Source: Ctenosaura bakeri
Taxonomy: Eukaryota; Chordata; Lepidosauria; Squamata; Iguanidae
Direction: 5' to 3'
Length of the DNA: 64,000 nt
NCBI GenBank assembly: GCA_948474755.1
Contig: CAOLHI010000418.1
Coordinates: forward strand, 186,001-250,000
The translations under genes and the position numbers were made by a program. The notes under the pieces are model-generated. The model made no database searches and was not told where the DNA came from. It worked only from the letters and a program-made list of their open reading frames with translations. Position 1 is the first letter of the stretch; every line of letters begins with the position of its first letter. Positions 1 through 13,300 of the stretch are shown here, piece by piece.

Positions 1-690
1 GAAGAGAATTCTGCCCAAAGAAAAACACGTCCACTCGGAGAACTCTCTCTCCCCCACTTGGTACATCTTTCAGTTAGGACAGCACTGCCCATCTCTTGCA
101 TCAAAATAAGAAGAGTAGTGTGGAATCTTCGAGACTAGAAGATTTATCATGATATGTACTTTATTGAAATAAATCCACCTCTCCTCCACACAACTGAAAA
201 CTAACCCTGAGATCCAACAAAATAAAGCAACATAGCCATTATAACCAACTCTTCTTATTTCGAAACATAACATAAAAGCTCCATCTTTCTATAAACCTGT
301 TTTGAAACATTTAAATGTTCAATTATTTCTAGATTTAGTGCAATAAGTTAGCTTCACCATTTTTGCTAAACCTTGAAGAACCAATGTGAAAGTGCAATAT
401 TTTCTTTCTTTTAATGAAAAGAAATCAAGATTTTTGCAAAGGTCAACAAATATTTGTCTTGTCTGTGTCCAGTCTTTCAGACTTAAGGAAAATATTACGG
501 GAATCCATTTTTAAAAGTACTTTATCCAAAAAAAATGCATTTCTAAATATATTTTCTTTCAAAAAATTACATTTTTAGATGCATTTTGACAACTTTACTT
601 CTTCTATGGAGCCATGAACTGTGTTGCAACATTTGGAAGAGTGTGAAATCCAAGCAGGCCAGTTTTTTGATCTTGCAAAAGATCAACTCA
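1..690. other. Intron of gene A, AT-rich
   Basis: No exon or clear repeat. Positions 490-600 hold a degenerate AT-rich stretch with repeated variants of ATGCATTT. The next exon of gene A must be further left, outside the window. Confidence 0.5.
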
Positions 691-851
691 GGCTATTTCT
701 GCACTACATTCTTATAGCGCAATTATTCCACTTTCGACATCCAATGGAATCCTGGGGTTTGCAGTTTCCTCCCGAAACTGCAAACACCAGGATTCCATAG
801 GATGTTGAAAGTGGAATAATCGCGCTATAAGAGTGTAGTGCGGAAATGGGC
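691..851. mobile_element. Foldback MITE (180-bp family), copy 1
   Basis: 161-bp near-palindrome with ends GGCTATTTCTGCAC and the inverse of GCCCATTTCCGCAC. The arms contain CTTATAGCGC, TTCCACTTTC and TCCTGGGGTTTGCAGTTT. Flanked by the 3-bp direct repeat TCA (688-690, 852-854). No coding potential; a non-autonomous DNA transposon. Confidence 0.85.
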
Positions 852-1149
852 TCATTCAAACATCTGAATGAGCCAATCACCACAGACAGAACATTAATGC
901 AAGCCCAAACACAATAGGTTTTTTAAAAGGCTATCCACACGCCTGGCCAACAGTCATGAATTGCTGATTTCACACATACATGAATCCATTGATATAAACC
1001 ACCTGTAATGAGATCCTCATTTAAATATGCAAAAAATATAATATGTTACACAACAGGTTAGAACTTGGTCCATACCTGCCATTCTCAAGGTAAAACCAAA
1101 TTAGAAGAGTAAAAGAAATAGGAAGTTGGGGTGAAGGAATCCTTCTTAC

Positions 1150-1374
1150 CAAATTCTGTTTAATCTTTGTTTCAGTGAGAATGACGTCTAAAATCTTCCG
1201 GATATAGGTATTTCTGTAAGGGTGATACTTTGGAGGGCGGTAAAGATCAAAGATGATGTATTTGTTGTTCTGTTCAGCAAGTTTCAAGAATTCACTGAAC
1301 TTGCAAATTTTTTGCTCCTTTGCCCATTTTCGATCCTCTCGTGAAAGCGGGGGCATGCCAAAGAACGGCCTTTT
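1150..1374 (-). CDS. Gene A exon 10: mid GDPD domain
   Basis: 75 codons, phase 0 on both sides. The acceptor is TTTTTTATACAG; the donor is TTG|GTAAGA at 1149. It starts [14 protein letters not shown] and includes [20 protein letters not shown] then HPYRNTYI, the family's beta-strand and R-P-P-x-x-H-P-Y motif. Same length and phase as gene B 58534-58758, about 63% identical. An antisense CR1 starts about 50 bp upstream of its acceptor. Confidence 0.92.
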
Positions 1375-4300
1375 CTGTATAAAAAATCACAGAGAGAAAG
1401 GAATCAGGTAGAAGTAATTTATTATGGAAACCAAAATCAGATTTGGATCATCCAGGGCGAACAAAATGAAATTCAACAGAGAGAAATGTAAGGTCCTACA
1501 CTTAGGCAGAAATAATGGAATACAGAAATATAGGATGGGGGACACGTGGCTGGATAGCAGTACGTGTGAAAGGGATCTAGGAGTCTTCACAGACCACAAG
1601 CTGAACATGAGTCAGCAGTGTGATGCGGCAGCCAAGAAAGCCAATGCAATTCTCGGCTGCATCAATAGGAGTATGGTGTCTAGATCGAGGGAGGTACTGC
1701 TACCACTCTACTCTGCTTTGGTTAGACCCCATCTTGAATACTGTGTCCAGTTCTGGGCACCCCAATTCAAGAAGGATATTGACAAGCTGGAGCAAGTCCA
1801 GAGGAGGTCGACCAAAATGGTGAGGGGTCTGGAAGTCATGCCCTATGAGGATAGACTTAGAGAGCTGGGTATGTTTAGTCTGCAGAAGAGGAGGTTAAGA
1901 GGGGACATGATAGCCATGTTTAAATATTTGAAGGGATGCCACGCAGAGGAAGGAGGGGACTTGTTTTCTGCTGCTCCCGAGACCAGGACAAGGAGCAATG
2001 GATTCAAGCTGCAGGAAAGGAGATTCCACCTGAACCTCAGGAAGAACTTCCTGACAGTCAGGGCTGTCCGGCAGTGGAATCTGCTGCCTCGGAGTGTAGT
2101 GGAGTCTCCTTCCTTGGAGGTTTTTAAGCAGAGGCTTGATGGCCATCTGTCGGGATTGCTTTGAGGGTGTTCCTGCATGGCAGGGGGTTGGACTGGATGG
2201 CCTGTGTGGTCTCTTCCAACTCTGAATTTCTATGATTCTATGATCTTTTAGGGCATTTGCTTGAAAGTAGAAAATGGGTAAGTTACACTAGGTCTGTTGA
2301 AGGAGGGGCAGTTTTGCTTCTTTACCAACCTGAGAAATGTGGCAGCAACAAATCCTGATCTAAAATCATGCTGCCTTTTTCAGGCTTCCATTTCTGGTGA
2401 CTCTACCCAAAGGACTGGCTTAGTCGAGGTGTTAAAGAACATATAACAATTCAATTTCTCAGCAGGGGTGGCAAAACAACAGCCCACAAACGGAAGGGAC
2501 AGTGCTTCTTTTTCTTTTTCCAGAAGGATACAGGAGCTTTCCTGAGCACTATAAGTAAACACTGAGAGCCAGTGTGTTGTAGTGATCTGAGCATTGGACT
2601 ACAACACCCTGGAGATCAGGATCCAATTCCCTGCTGTTACTGCAGTCCAGGCCTACCCGGAGATAGCACTTGATATCGTTTTGATATCAAACCATTTGGC
2701 TTTCCTCTGCTCCATATGTTTGCGAGGCCTCCGGACAAGCACATAAACAGGCGCGGCCAATAATTGCTGGACATTCCATTCTCCACCCAAGCAGGCCAGA
2801 CAGAGCCGGTTCGTCGCTTCAGGGACCTCTCCGGGAAACACCTCTTTGCCTATGCGCGATACTAACAAAGGCTCCCGGCCCCGAGCAGGTAGCCTCACAA
2901 AGCTGTACTAAGCACTCCGCATTTGCATACTGGCTACACTATTGTTAATTCCGCTCTAAGCCAATCATGCTAAACTCTGACCTTTCCAAAGCTTTGTCCT
3001 GCTCCTAAATCGCATTGTTCTCACCGAGTAAGGTATGGCCTGCAGTCACAATTCATCCTATAAAAAACCCTGATTCCGAAACCCTCCTCGGATCGCTCTG
3101 GACTTCCATCCCGCCTTGCTGTCGCTTTGTCTGGCGAGCCATCCCCTCAGTCCCACGTACTGAGACTCCATATCAGCGAACTCAATCTTCAAACCTCTCC
3201 AGGACTACGAGACAGGTGTCATATCACCCACCCCCCTCTAAAAATCCCCATTTCCGATTCTTTAGGTAGCGGTGTGACTGTGGTGTCTTTAATGCTTGTC
3301 TATATTTAATAAAACATCATTTTATTGCTTTAAACCATCTGACTGCTTGATTGGCCTGACCCCATAGACGCTGAGTTGCAAGATGCTGCTAAGTTATCCT
3401 GCCTCTCGCTAGCTTTAGTGAATGCTCCAGCTAATTTTCCCCAAGTCATTGTTGTTGTTTAGTTATTTGGGCGTCCCTCCCAGGACCCCCAGAGATCACT
3501 GTTTGGTCATGGAAATCCACTGGGTAAACCTGGGCACATCACACATTCTCAGTCCCAGAAAACCCCTTGATAAGTTTGCCCTTAGGGTCACCATAAGTCA
3601 GAAATGACTTGAAGGCACATAACAACAAGTGAGATAGGTACATGTGGATTTGACAGGTCAATAATTTGTCTGGACTATAAGCCTTTTTTGGAGAAACTTT
3701 TGCAAGGTTACTTTAGCTGATAGGAAGAAAATCAACTCATTCGAAATGTGTTGCTGGAGAAGAGGTCTATGGATATCTTGGGCTGCTAAAAAGACAAATG
3801 AATGGGTCTTAGAGCAAATCAAGCCTGAACTCTCCCTAGGCATCAAAGCGACTATAAGACTGTCCTACTTTGGCCCTATCATGAGAAGGCCCAGCTCACT
3901 AAAAAAAGACAATAATGCTTGGTAAAGTAGAAGGCAGTAGGAGAAGAGGAAGACCACTTTACAGACTGACAGACTCAATCAAGGAAGTCATGTTCCTCAA
4001 TCTGCAAGACCTGAGCAGGGCTGTTGAGGATAAGGCAACTTAGAGCTCTCATCCACAGGGCCACCATTAGTTGACTTGATGTCAGTGAACACATTCTAGG
4101 AAATCTGTTCCAGTGATTGGCTGTTCAGAAGACATGGGGGACAGGTGAACTGAGAAGAAGAGTCCAAACAGATATACCTCAAAGAACCACTTTCCAGCAT
4201 TCAACTTCTCCAGATATGACCACGGGAACATGGCAGCCCCTTCGTACATAAACTCAGGAAACACAGACACAACATCGGTGGTTCTTGTTAAAGTGTAGTC

Positions 4301-7300
4301 GTGCATAAGGAAGGGTATGCCATCAAAGCTGTCAAGACAGAAAAAAGCACCCTCTCAGACCAGGTTCTGAATGCCATGCAGATCATTTGCAAAGTTGCTA
4401 TGGTCACATGTTCTTCGGTTTCAATTTGCAGAGGGAAACTAGAAATTGTACTATTGTAAATTTTACCCTGCAAGTGTGAAAAGTGCTTAGTCTGAATCTT
4501 TAATTTTGTTCATTCTTGTTGAGTACCCTTGTTTCTCCTGACTGCTTTTGTGGTTTGAGTGGCATTTCCCTCCACTTCCCAAGAAATGGATCTTCCTCTG
4601 GTCTCAATTGGTCACAGAAACGAAGCCACACCAGGCTAATTATTTTATTCAGCATTTATTATTGGTTCATAGTTGAAAAATTCCCTTTAACAATAAGTTC
4701 CCAGGGCAGTGTACAAAAAAAACACACCATAAAATATAAAAGTCAAAAGAGTATTAAAGTAAAACCGACAACAGTAATGCTCATGATCTAAAATGCGCAA
4801 AGGCTATTTTTAAAACTGTAAAGTTTGGGGAAATGGTTAAAAGGTGGGAAGACACGGATCAACAATCCTCTTGGGGCTAGGAATTACACACTGAACTGGA
4901 TCATGTCTGAAAGCTACATAACCAATCAAATTTGACTATATCGTAACCTTTGATCAAGGTCCCTTTCACAATACACAGTTATAGCACTATGATTCCACTT
5001 TAGCTGCCATGGCTGCCTCTATGGATCCCTTTGTAGTTTGTTGAATGACTAAGGGGTTCTTTGGCTGAGCATTCTAAATACCTCTCCCAAAACTGCAAAT
5101 CCCAAAATTCTATAGAATGGAACCATGGTAATTAAAGTGAAATCATAGTGCTATAACTGTGGCCGTTTTCGCATGGCATTTTCCATGCGAAAGGGCCCCT
5201 GGAGCATCACACAATTGTGAGGAGCGATCTGCATGATGCAATCACAATTGTGCGATGCTCCAGGAGCCGGCAGGTGCAGATTGCGCACCTTTACATTTTG
5301 GGCTAGAAGCCGAAAATGGTGCACAATCACAGATTGCTTCCGGGCCCCGCGCACAGTTACCTGGCGTGCGGAGCCTCCAGAGCCACGCCGGTCACGCTTC
5401 CTGCCCCAGCACAGCCTGGGAAGGTCCCAGGCTGCACTGCGGAAGGAAGAGGCAGGGCTCTCGTGTGAGCAGGCAGCTCGTGCGGAGCTGAAGGACCCCG
5501 GACGCAAGACCCTCTCGTTAGAGGCTGCTTGCATGATCCCCGCACCCCAGCGCCAGAAGAAGGTAAGGTGAGGAAAGGGCCTGTGTTGTGTTAAAGGACC
5601 CTACTTCTATATATAGATGTGAGTACTTGCAGTACTCTACCTGCAGTACTCCAAGCAATATCACGACTTCATTGGGAGCAACTGATCGGTCATATGGCTG
5701 ACAGGTAAAACCTCCCTACCATTTCGCCATCCCATTCACAGGCACTAAAACTGGCATAAGACGACAAAATGAAAGTATCATGCTTGCTACTTCTCTCGAT
5801 GGCTGGTGACCACCACAGCAAACCCTGCCCCCTCTGGGGAAAACTTCTTCTCAGAATCTACATTTGGGGAAAGACCATGGCCCTTTTTGCACGGCATTTC
5901 CAATTCAAAAGGGCCCCTTGAGCATCTTGCACATGTGAGTAGCGGTCCACATGACGCATTCACATTTGCTCAAGGGCCTGACGCGGACCGCGCACGCATT
6001 TTTCATTTTCGGCTCAGAATGGCCATGAAGGGAAAGGCTGCAGGGCAGCAGAATCTATCAAAAGACAGAGGCTTGCCTCGGAAAGATTCAGGGCCTTATT
6101 TCACCATACCTTAATCCCACTATAGCCATTCCCGTGATGCTATCAGGTTATTAATGCTCGTTATCATACTCTGTAGGCATCAGCAGATTAGTAGCAACAT
6201 TCGCACTGTTCTTCCCTCCACAATACTATGCCATCGCCGAGTCCTTTTCCCCAACACCATGCCTCATGATTGGTCCTTTTTTTTTTATTGCACTGTACTT
6301 GCACAGTAATGTTCTAATATCATGACACAAGGACATGCAAATCCACGATGTTGAGATACCCACACCACACCCTGACACCAAAGCCTAAAAAGGTTTCAGT
6401 GTCTTCCTGACAACATCCAATTAGAAAAGGTCTCAGATGAGCTGAAAAAAGGGACGAATTTGTTAAATTGTTCATTATAATTAAAGTATACCTTGCGCTT
6501 GCAGAAAATATTCAGGGTTTAGTCCATAACAGATGAATATTATGCCCTGGCCTCAGACAGAGAGAAGAGGCAGGCACAACTCCATCATGCCTAGGCCCAG
6601 AAGCGGATGAAAGGCCCTCCGTCCATCCCATCTGCCACTGCTCTGGCCTGGGAGGGAGAGGAGAAGAGGCAGGCACAACACCATCATGCCTAGGCCCAGA
6701 AGCAGAGGAAAGGGCTTTCCTCCATCCCAATTGCCACTGCCCTGGTGGCAGAGAGAGAAAGAGGTAGTTTCTGCCAGGCTTAATACCCTCTCATGCTGCC
6801 ATTTCTCTTTTCCTGTTGTGTCATGTCTTAGATGGTAAGCCTGAGGGCAGGGAACTGTTCTGTTGTTAAAAGAACTGCTTGTTCTTTTACTTGTAACGTG
6901 CCATGTACAGATGCACTACACAAATAAATTAGAAGAAGAAGAATGATAATGAGATGCATTTGTACATTTTTTCCAAGCTACCCAAGATCACCAGTGTGAT
7001 CATCAGTTGAGAATGCATTGCCCTCCACTCTAAATCAGCTTCTTGCCTCGGGGGGCATTTCCGCACTAGCCGGTTATAGCGCGATGATTCCACTTTCAAC
7101 ATCCTCTGGAATCCTGGGGTTTGCAGTTTCGGGAGGGGCCGGCTGGCCCCTCCCAAAACTGCAAACCCCAGGATTCCAGAGGATGTTGAAAGTGGAATCA
7201 TTGCACTATAATGGGCTAGTGTAGAAGGGTCACCAGGACATACCCACCACATGATTTCTGATTTGCCAGGATCAATCTGTGAAGAAAAATAAAATCTTCC

Positions 7301-10300
7301 CTGGGGAGGCATGTGTGGAAAATTGTGGCAAAGCAGTAGTAGCAGATCAGGGAAAGAAGGTCACTGTATATGTTAGTGGGGGGAAGGGGGGATGAACATC
7401 CTCTAAATCCTTTGCAAGAGGAGAATAATATCAAATATTTAAAATTGAAAATCAATAAAAAAGAATAAAATTGCAATAGTAAGAAACCAACAAAAGCAAC
7501 AGGTTAAGGTGATAGTATAAATGCCACAAACTATAACAATTCTTTAAAAGCATATATTAAAAACTAACAAAAGAGGAAGTTCGACCAATGTTTATCTTTT
7601 CCACCTGAAAACTGTATAATGGACAATGAAAGGTTCTTACCTAATTGCGACATCAGCTTCCATACCATGAGCACCATATTCAATGCTTTTAAGAAATGAC
7701 ATCTTTGTATTTTCAGGAGCCACCTATTATGAAACAAGAATGAGACCATATATACTGGCAAAAATCCTGACTTCTGGGCCAAAGTAGGATACAGTTAATC
7801 TGTGACTGCATCTGTTTCTTTTTAAAAGTTTAAGTAGAAGCTGTTGTGGGAGTTGATCGAGATTGGGCCCACAATGGGGCAGGAATTATAATCCTTCCTC
7901 ATCTTCCCATAATGCAGATTAGAACATCACAACAGCAGCCAGCAGAGCATTCAAAGAGTAAGGATGGGGGTAGTTGGGATCACAATGATTTTGTTGCGTG
8001 TTCCAAGGTTCTGATGCTGACTCAGATACACTTATAGTTGACACATATGGACTGCAATCCAATACCTCCTAAGGTAGTGTAACTATCCACATGGAGCGAT
8101 ATGCTGCATTAGCACAACACAACCCCCATACAGAATAGCTACCCTGTCCAACACAAGCCAATGACTGGCTGCCATTGTGCTATGTGCAATGCACAAATAC
8201 AGTGCACAACTTCAATGCGTAACTGCAATATGAAACTACAATATGCAATGCACAGTGCATAAACAGGATGGGCAACATTGCTGTATACGCAACTCTGCTT
8301 CCTCTGCTGTCAACAGAATACTTCTATTTCACTACAGTGACTAATTTATCCCGTATGTGTAGTATGACTAATGCCCTTTCCGCATGGCATTTTCCATGTG
8401 AAAGAGGGCCTGGAGCGTCGTGTAATTGTGAGGAGCGATCTGCACGATGCACTCACAATCGTGCGACGCTCCAGAGGCCGGCAGGCACCGATCACGCACC
8501 TTTTCATTTTTGGCTACAAGCTGAAAATGGTGCACGATTGAGCATTGTTCCCGGGCCCCACGCGCACTTACCTGGCATGTGGAGCCTCCAGAGCTGTGCC
8601 AGTCGTGCTTCCTGCCCAGCACAGCCTGGGAAACTCCCAGGCTGCATTGCAGAAGGAAGAGGAGGGGCTCTCACGCAAGCAGGCAGCTCATGTGGAGCCG
8701 AAGGACCCCGGACATGAGACTCTCTCGCCGGAGGCTGCTCGTGCGATCCCTGCATCCCAGCGCTGGAAGAAGGTAAGGTGCGGAAAGGGCCTTACGCTTG
8801 CATACGTCACAATGCCAGTCAACATGAAGTTTGTCCTCTGTTTTAGAAACACCAATCATAACTCCCAAGATTTGAGTACATTTTAGCAAAGCTATAGCCT
8901 TGTTGCAACAGACTAACACAATTACCCCTCTGAAAGAAGAAGACGGGGGAAAAAAAAGGAGGAAGAAGCCTCATAGCATAAAACCACCTACCATTGGTGC
9001 TCCTCTGTGGCCAATCAGGTTTGGCTTGGGACCCAAGGTCCCATTCTCCCGGATGCAGGGTGAATACATCCCCAAGGGTATGAAGAGAAGAAAGAGGAGG
9101 ACAGCCATGTACGGGCCAAGGATCAACACCCGCAACACTGGACGAGATAAGAATAGTCAACAGCTTGCATTCATATTAAACTCAGTCCCATGCAAAGATG
9201 GAAAATTAGTTGTTTCTAGTCTAGAACATGTTTCATCATCACCATCATCAATCATCAATCATCAATCATCAATCATCAATCATCAATCATCATCATCATC
9301 ATCAAATTTATTTGTATCCCGCCTCTCCACATGGATCGAGGCGGCAAACAACATGAAATACATTATACATTAAAATACATTAAAAGACATTAAAAACATA
9401 CCCAATCCTCCCCACTCACCAACCCACCTAAACCAACCCCTTAAAATACACAGCAATTAACAATCCATCAATTACTATTAGCAAAAGTGCTGACCTGGAA
9501 GGCCACTCTAAGGCCCTTTCTGCAACTCACCTAATTCTCAGCGCTGGGGTACAGTGCTCGCGCGAGCAGCCTCCGGAGAGAGGGTCTCACATCCGGGGTC
9601 CTTCAGCTCAGCACAAGCTGCCTGCTCATGCAAGAGCCTTGCCTCTTCCTTCCACAGTGCAACCTGAGACCTTCCCAGGCTGCACTGGGGCAGCAAGCGC
9701 AACCAGCGCTGCTCTGGAGGCTCCGCACACAAGGTAAGTGCGTGCAGAGCCCCGGAGCGATGCGCGACTGCACATCATTTTCAGCTTCAAGCTGAAAATG
9801 AAAAATGCATGAGCAGTCCCTGCTGGGCCCCGAAGTGTCACGCAAATGTGAGTGCATTGCATGGACCACTCCTCACATGTGCACATGTGCTCAAGGGACC
9901 CTTTTGCATCGAAAATGCCATGCGAAAAGTTGCCAAAGTTTCCCAGTAAAAGCACTACAAAATGAACTAAAACTGAAGCCAGCCAAGCCATTCTTATGAA
10001 TGATTTTCAAGACTGGCAATTGAGGTGCCATATTCTCATACAGGTGGAGTTTTCAAAAGAAAGCCATTTATGAAGTGCATCATAGTACTCATCACATATA
10101 TCAAAAAGGGACTGAAGTCTATAGCCAAGTTGCCATTGCAACAGGGCAACTGTCAAACCAAGTGGAGGTGGGAAGAGATATGCTTGGTTCCCAGCACCAC
10201 CTCATCATCCAACAGAATTGGGTCCAGGATGGTTCCCAGGCTCTGCATCTAATTAATCCTGATGGTAACCCCCAAGAAACACATGTTAATATTATTATTT

Positions 10301-13300
10301 ACTATATAGTAAATTATTTATAATAACACTTACCTGTAAATTATAAAATGTATCATTTATAATTATTATTTATCATCTACAAATGTCATTTACTAATTTA
10401 CATTAATTTACATTTATTGATGTCAATTTAAAAAAAAAAGAAACTATGGCCAAGATTCTATATCACAGTCTATATTTAGTAACTTTTCAAATCCATAGGT
10501 ATGTTGCAGAAATACAACAAAGTCCTGTTAGTGAAGGGCTAGTGCACATCCCAAAGATGTGCATTGGGAACTTTTAGTGTGCACTAGGCTCTTCTGATGT
10601 GTGTTAGGCACTTATGATGCACTTCTGGAACATCTGGTGCTCTTTAGGAACTTCTGATGTGCGTCTGGCACTCCCATTAAGCACCAGCACTTCCTAGCTT
10701 GTGTTCTGATGTGCATCAGGGTGCACCCCAATGGTCACTACACTGGCCACCACTGCACAACAGACACCCATGCGCTGTAATATCACGGCAGCCCTTAGGT
10801 GAATAAGGACATTGTGAAGCTACTCGGTGTAATTTTGCACACATGTAAGACCATTTACAAAGATTTAAGCCTCAAGCAGAATGTCAGCCTATAAAATTAG
10901 TTACATCAACTGTTAAAACATTAGTTAACATGTTACTCTTAAATATTAAAAACTAATTAAAATGACTGAAGGAGGCAAAAAATGGCTAGCAGCCCCTGAA
11001 AATATTCCCTAAAAAGTAATGATTTAAATATAATATGAAAACGTTGTTACTCAACATGTTAATTACTAAAATAATGACCTTTAAAATCGTTGGCTGAGAT
11101 TGCAGATCAGCTACTAGTTAACTAAACTAAGGCCCTTTCTGCATCCTACCTTTTCTCGGCGCTGGGGTGCGGTGATCGCGCGAACAGCCTCTTGTGAGAG
11201 GCTCTCGCTTCCCGGCTTCTTCAGCTCCACACGAGCTTCCTGCTCGCGCAAGAGACCTACCTCTTCCTTTTGCAATGCAGCCTGGTACCTTCCCAGGCTG
11301 CACTGAGACAGGAAGCGCGACCAACCCGGCTCCCCAGGCTCCGCACACCAGGTAAGTGCGTGTGGAGCCCTTGGGGAAATGTGCGATCACGTAGCATTTT
11401 CAGCTGAAAGCTGAAAATGCAAAGGTGCGCAATCGTTGCCTGCTGGCCCCTAGAGCCTTGTGTGATTGCAAGGGCGTCATGCAGATCGCTCCTCGCAATT
11501 GCGTGAGGCTCCAGGCCCTCTTTCGCATGGCAGATGCTGTGTGAAAAGGACCTAAGTAGCGCCACCTGGCCTGATCCCATCCCCAATCCTGCCTTATTAG
11601 GTTTAAACTGCTACAAGTGATGGAGGTTCTCTTATTGATCAGGACACAGCAGACTGATGTTTCCACCTACTCTTGTGTGACACGAGATGGCTGGAAGCAG
11701 GATCACTGTTACAATTCCTCTGTGCACCAGAGATCAATCACAGGAGTAGGGTAGAAACATCAATTACTGTGTCCCAATCAACATCAGGCTTCCTATTGCT
11801 TCCAGTGGCTGATGCCCACTAAGGCAGCATTGGTGGACTTTTATAATCCCTTTGTATCCCCTACACTATTCCCACAATTGTGAATATGAATCAGTTACAG
11901 ACATATAACTCTAGGTTACACATTCATATCTGTGATTATGAATTCCAGCCATTGTTTTAAAAATTAATAATTATGGAACACTAATATATAAAAATCAAAG
12001 TTTGTCTATGGCAGGTGAAGACCTCCTATGATTGGCTGTGTCAGGCAAAGGCCTCATATGATTGACTGCCTAAGAAGATTCTATGGAATCCTGAGGTTTG
12101 CAGTTTAGGTAGAAGCCTTTAGAATTCTCAGCTGTTTGCTATGGAGATAAGGCCTAGCAGCAAGGAGGAGGGCAATATATTCCCTCAAGAACCCAACCTC
12201 TGCATGTTAATAACTCCGAATACAGATTAGATTGGGGAATATAGGGAAAAGTTACAGGTACCGGACAAGACAGTTTGGAGAATTAGAGACACGGGATCTC
12301 GAATCTTTTGATATATATGCTCGTTAATTTTAATTCTCACAAATTGTCCCCATGTTCTGGATAGCTCCACCTTTATCTTATTTTATTTTATACGTTACAT
12401 AGATATTCCATCTTTCTTCTATGCACATGCTTTCTATCCTGCTATTCCTTCAAATAAGGAGCTCAAGACAGCATACAAGCTTCTTCTCCTTCTTCTAACC
12501 TTTATAACAACACTGTGAAGTGTATTAAGCTGCAATACAGTAACTTGCCCAGTGAAGAGAACCAGAGTGGTGGAGTAGTTTGAGTCCTAGACTAGGAGGA
12601 AACCAATTGGGGGACACTATTTCAACCTCAGAAGAAAGCAATGGCAAACCCCCTCTTTACAAATCGTCCCAAGAAAAAACCCACGACAGATTCACCTTAG
12701 GGCTGCCATCATTCGGAAATGACTTGAAGGCAAACAACAACCAATAAACTTGATGTCAGAGTGGGAATAGCCCTAGTCCAGTGCATGAACCAATATATCT
12801 TACTTGTTCTCATTTCTTTCAGAGGAGGTGAACCTAATCTTAGGTCTAGCTTTTTAAATTTTACTGCAAACTTCCAACTAAGAGGCAGCCAGGGGCCAAA
12901 TACTATGTGAGTAACAGTCTGGCTGACAAGCTGGTATTACCATACCTTTATTTTTCATCCGGTAAAAATGCAATGATACTGGCCAAGCTAGGATGATCAT
13001 GGCAAGTATGGCACCCATGTGAAGAAATGGAGCAGTGATCTGTTGGGAAAGACAGAATAATCACATTAAAAAGTTGGAGGGGCCACACTTAAGATGCTTT
13101 AGGATCCACTTGAAAAATGTGATCAACAAATAATGATAAAGTTGTGCTTGGAAGTGTGTGTATATTATAACCACCGATGCAAGAGGAAGCTATGGATCCT
13201 TACACATAGTATTTGCTCCTGCTACCGGTAAAGCTGTAATATGCTATGCATATTTGTTCAGAAGCCCCATAAAGTCTCACTGAATCTATCCCCATGTAAG

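Noticed and set aside
5233..5571. Long GC-rich open frames, repeated near 8545, 9603, 11257 and 35135
   Set aside because: All fall inside copies of the same 420-bp non-coding MITE, on either strand.
9236..9304. Short direct repeats that could suggest a CRISPR-like array
   Set aside because: They are simple ATC/ATCA microsatellite units without spacers in a vertebrate genome.
11970..12060. AATATATAAAAATCAAAG motif reminiscent of a Helitron 5' end
   Set aside because: No CTRR end or terminal hairpin could be paired with it, so the call cannot be supported.
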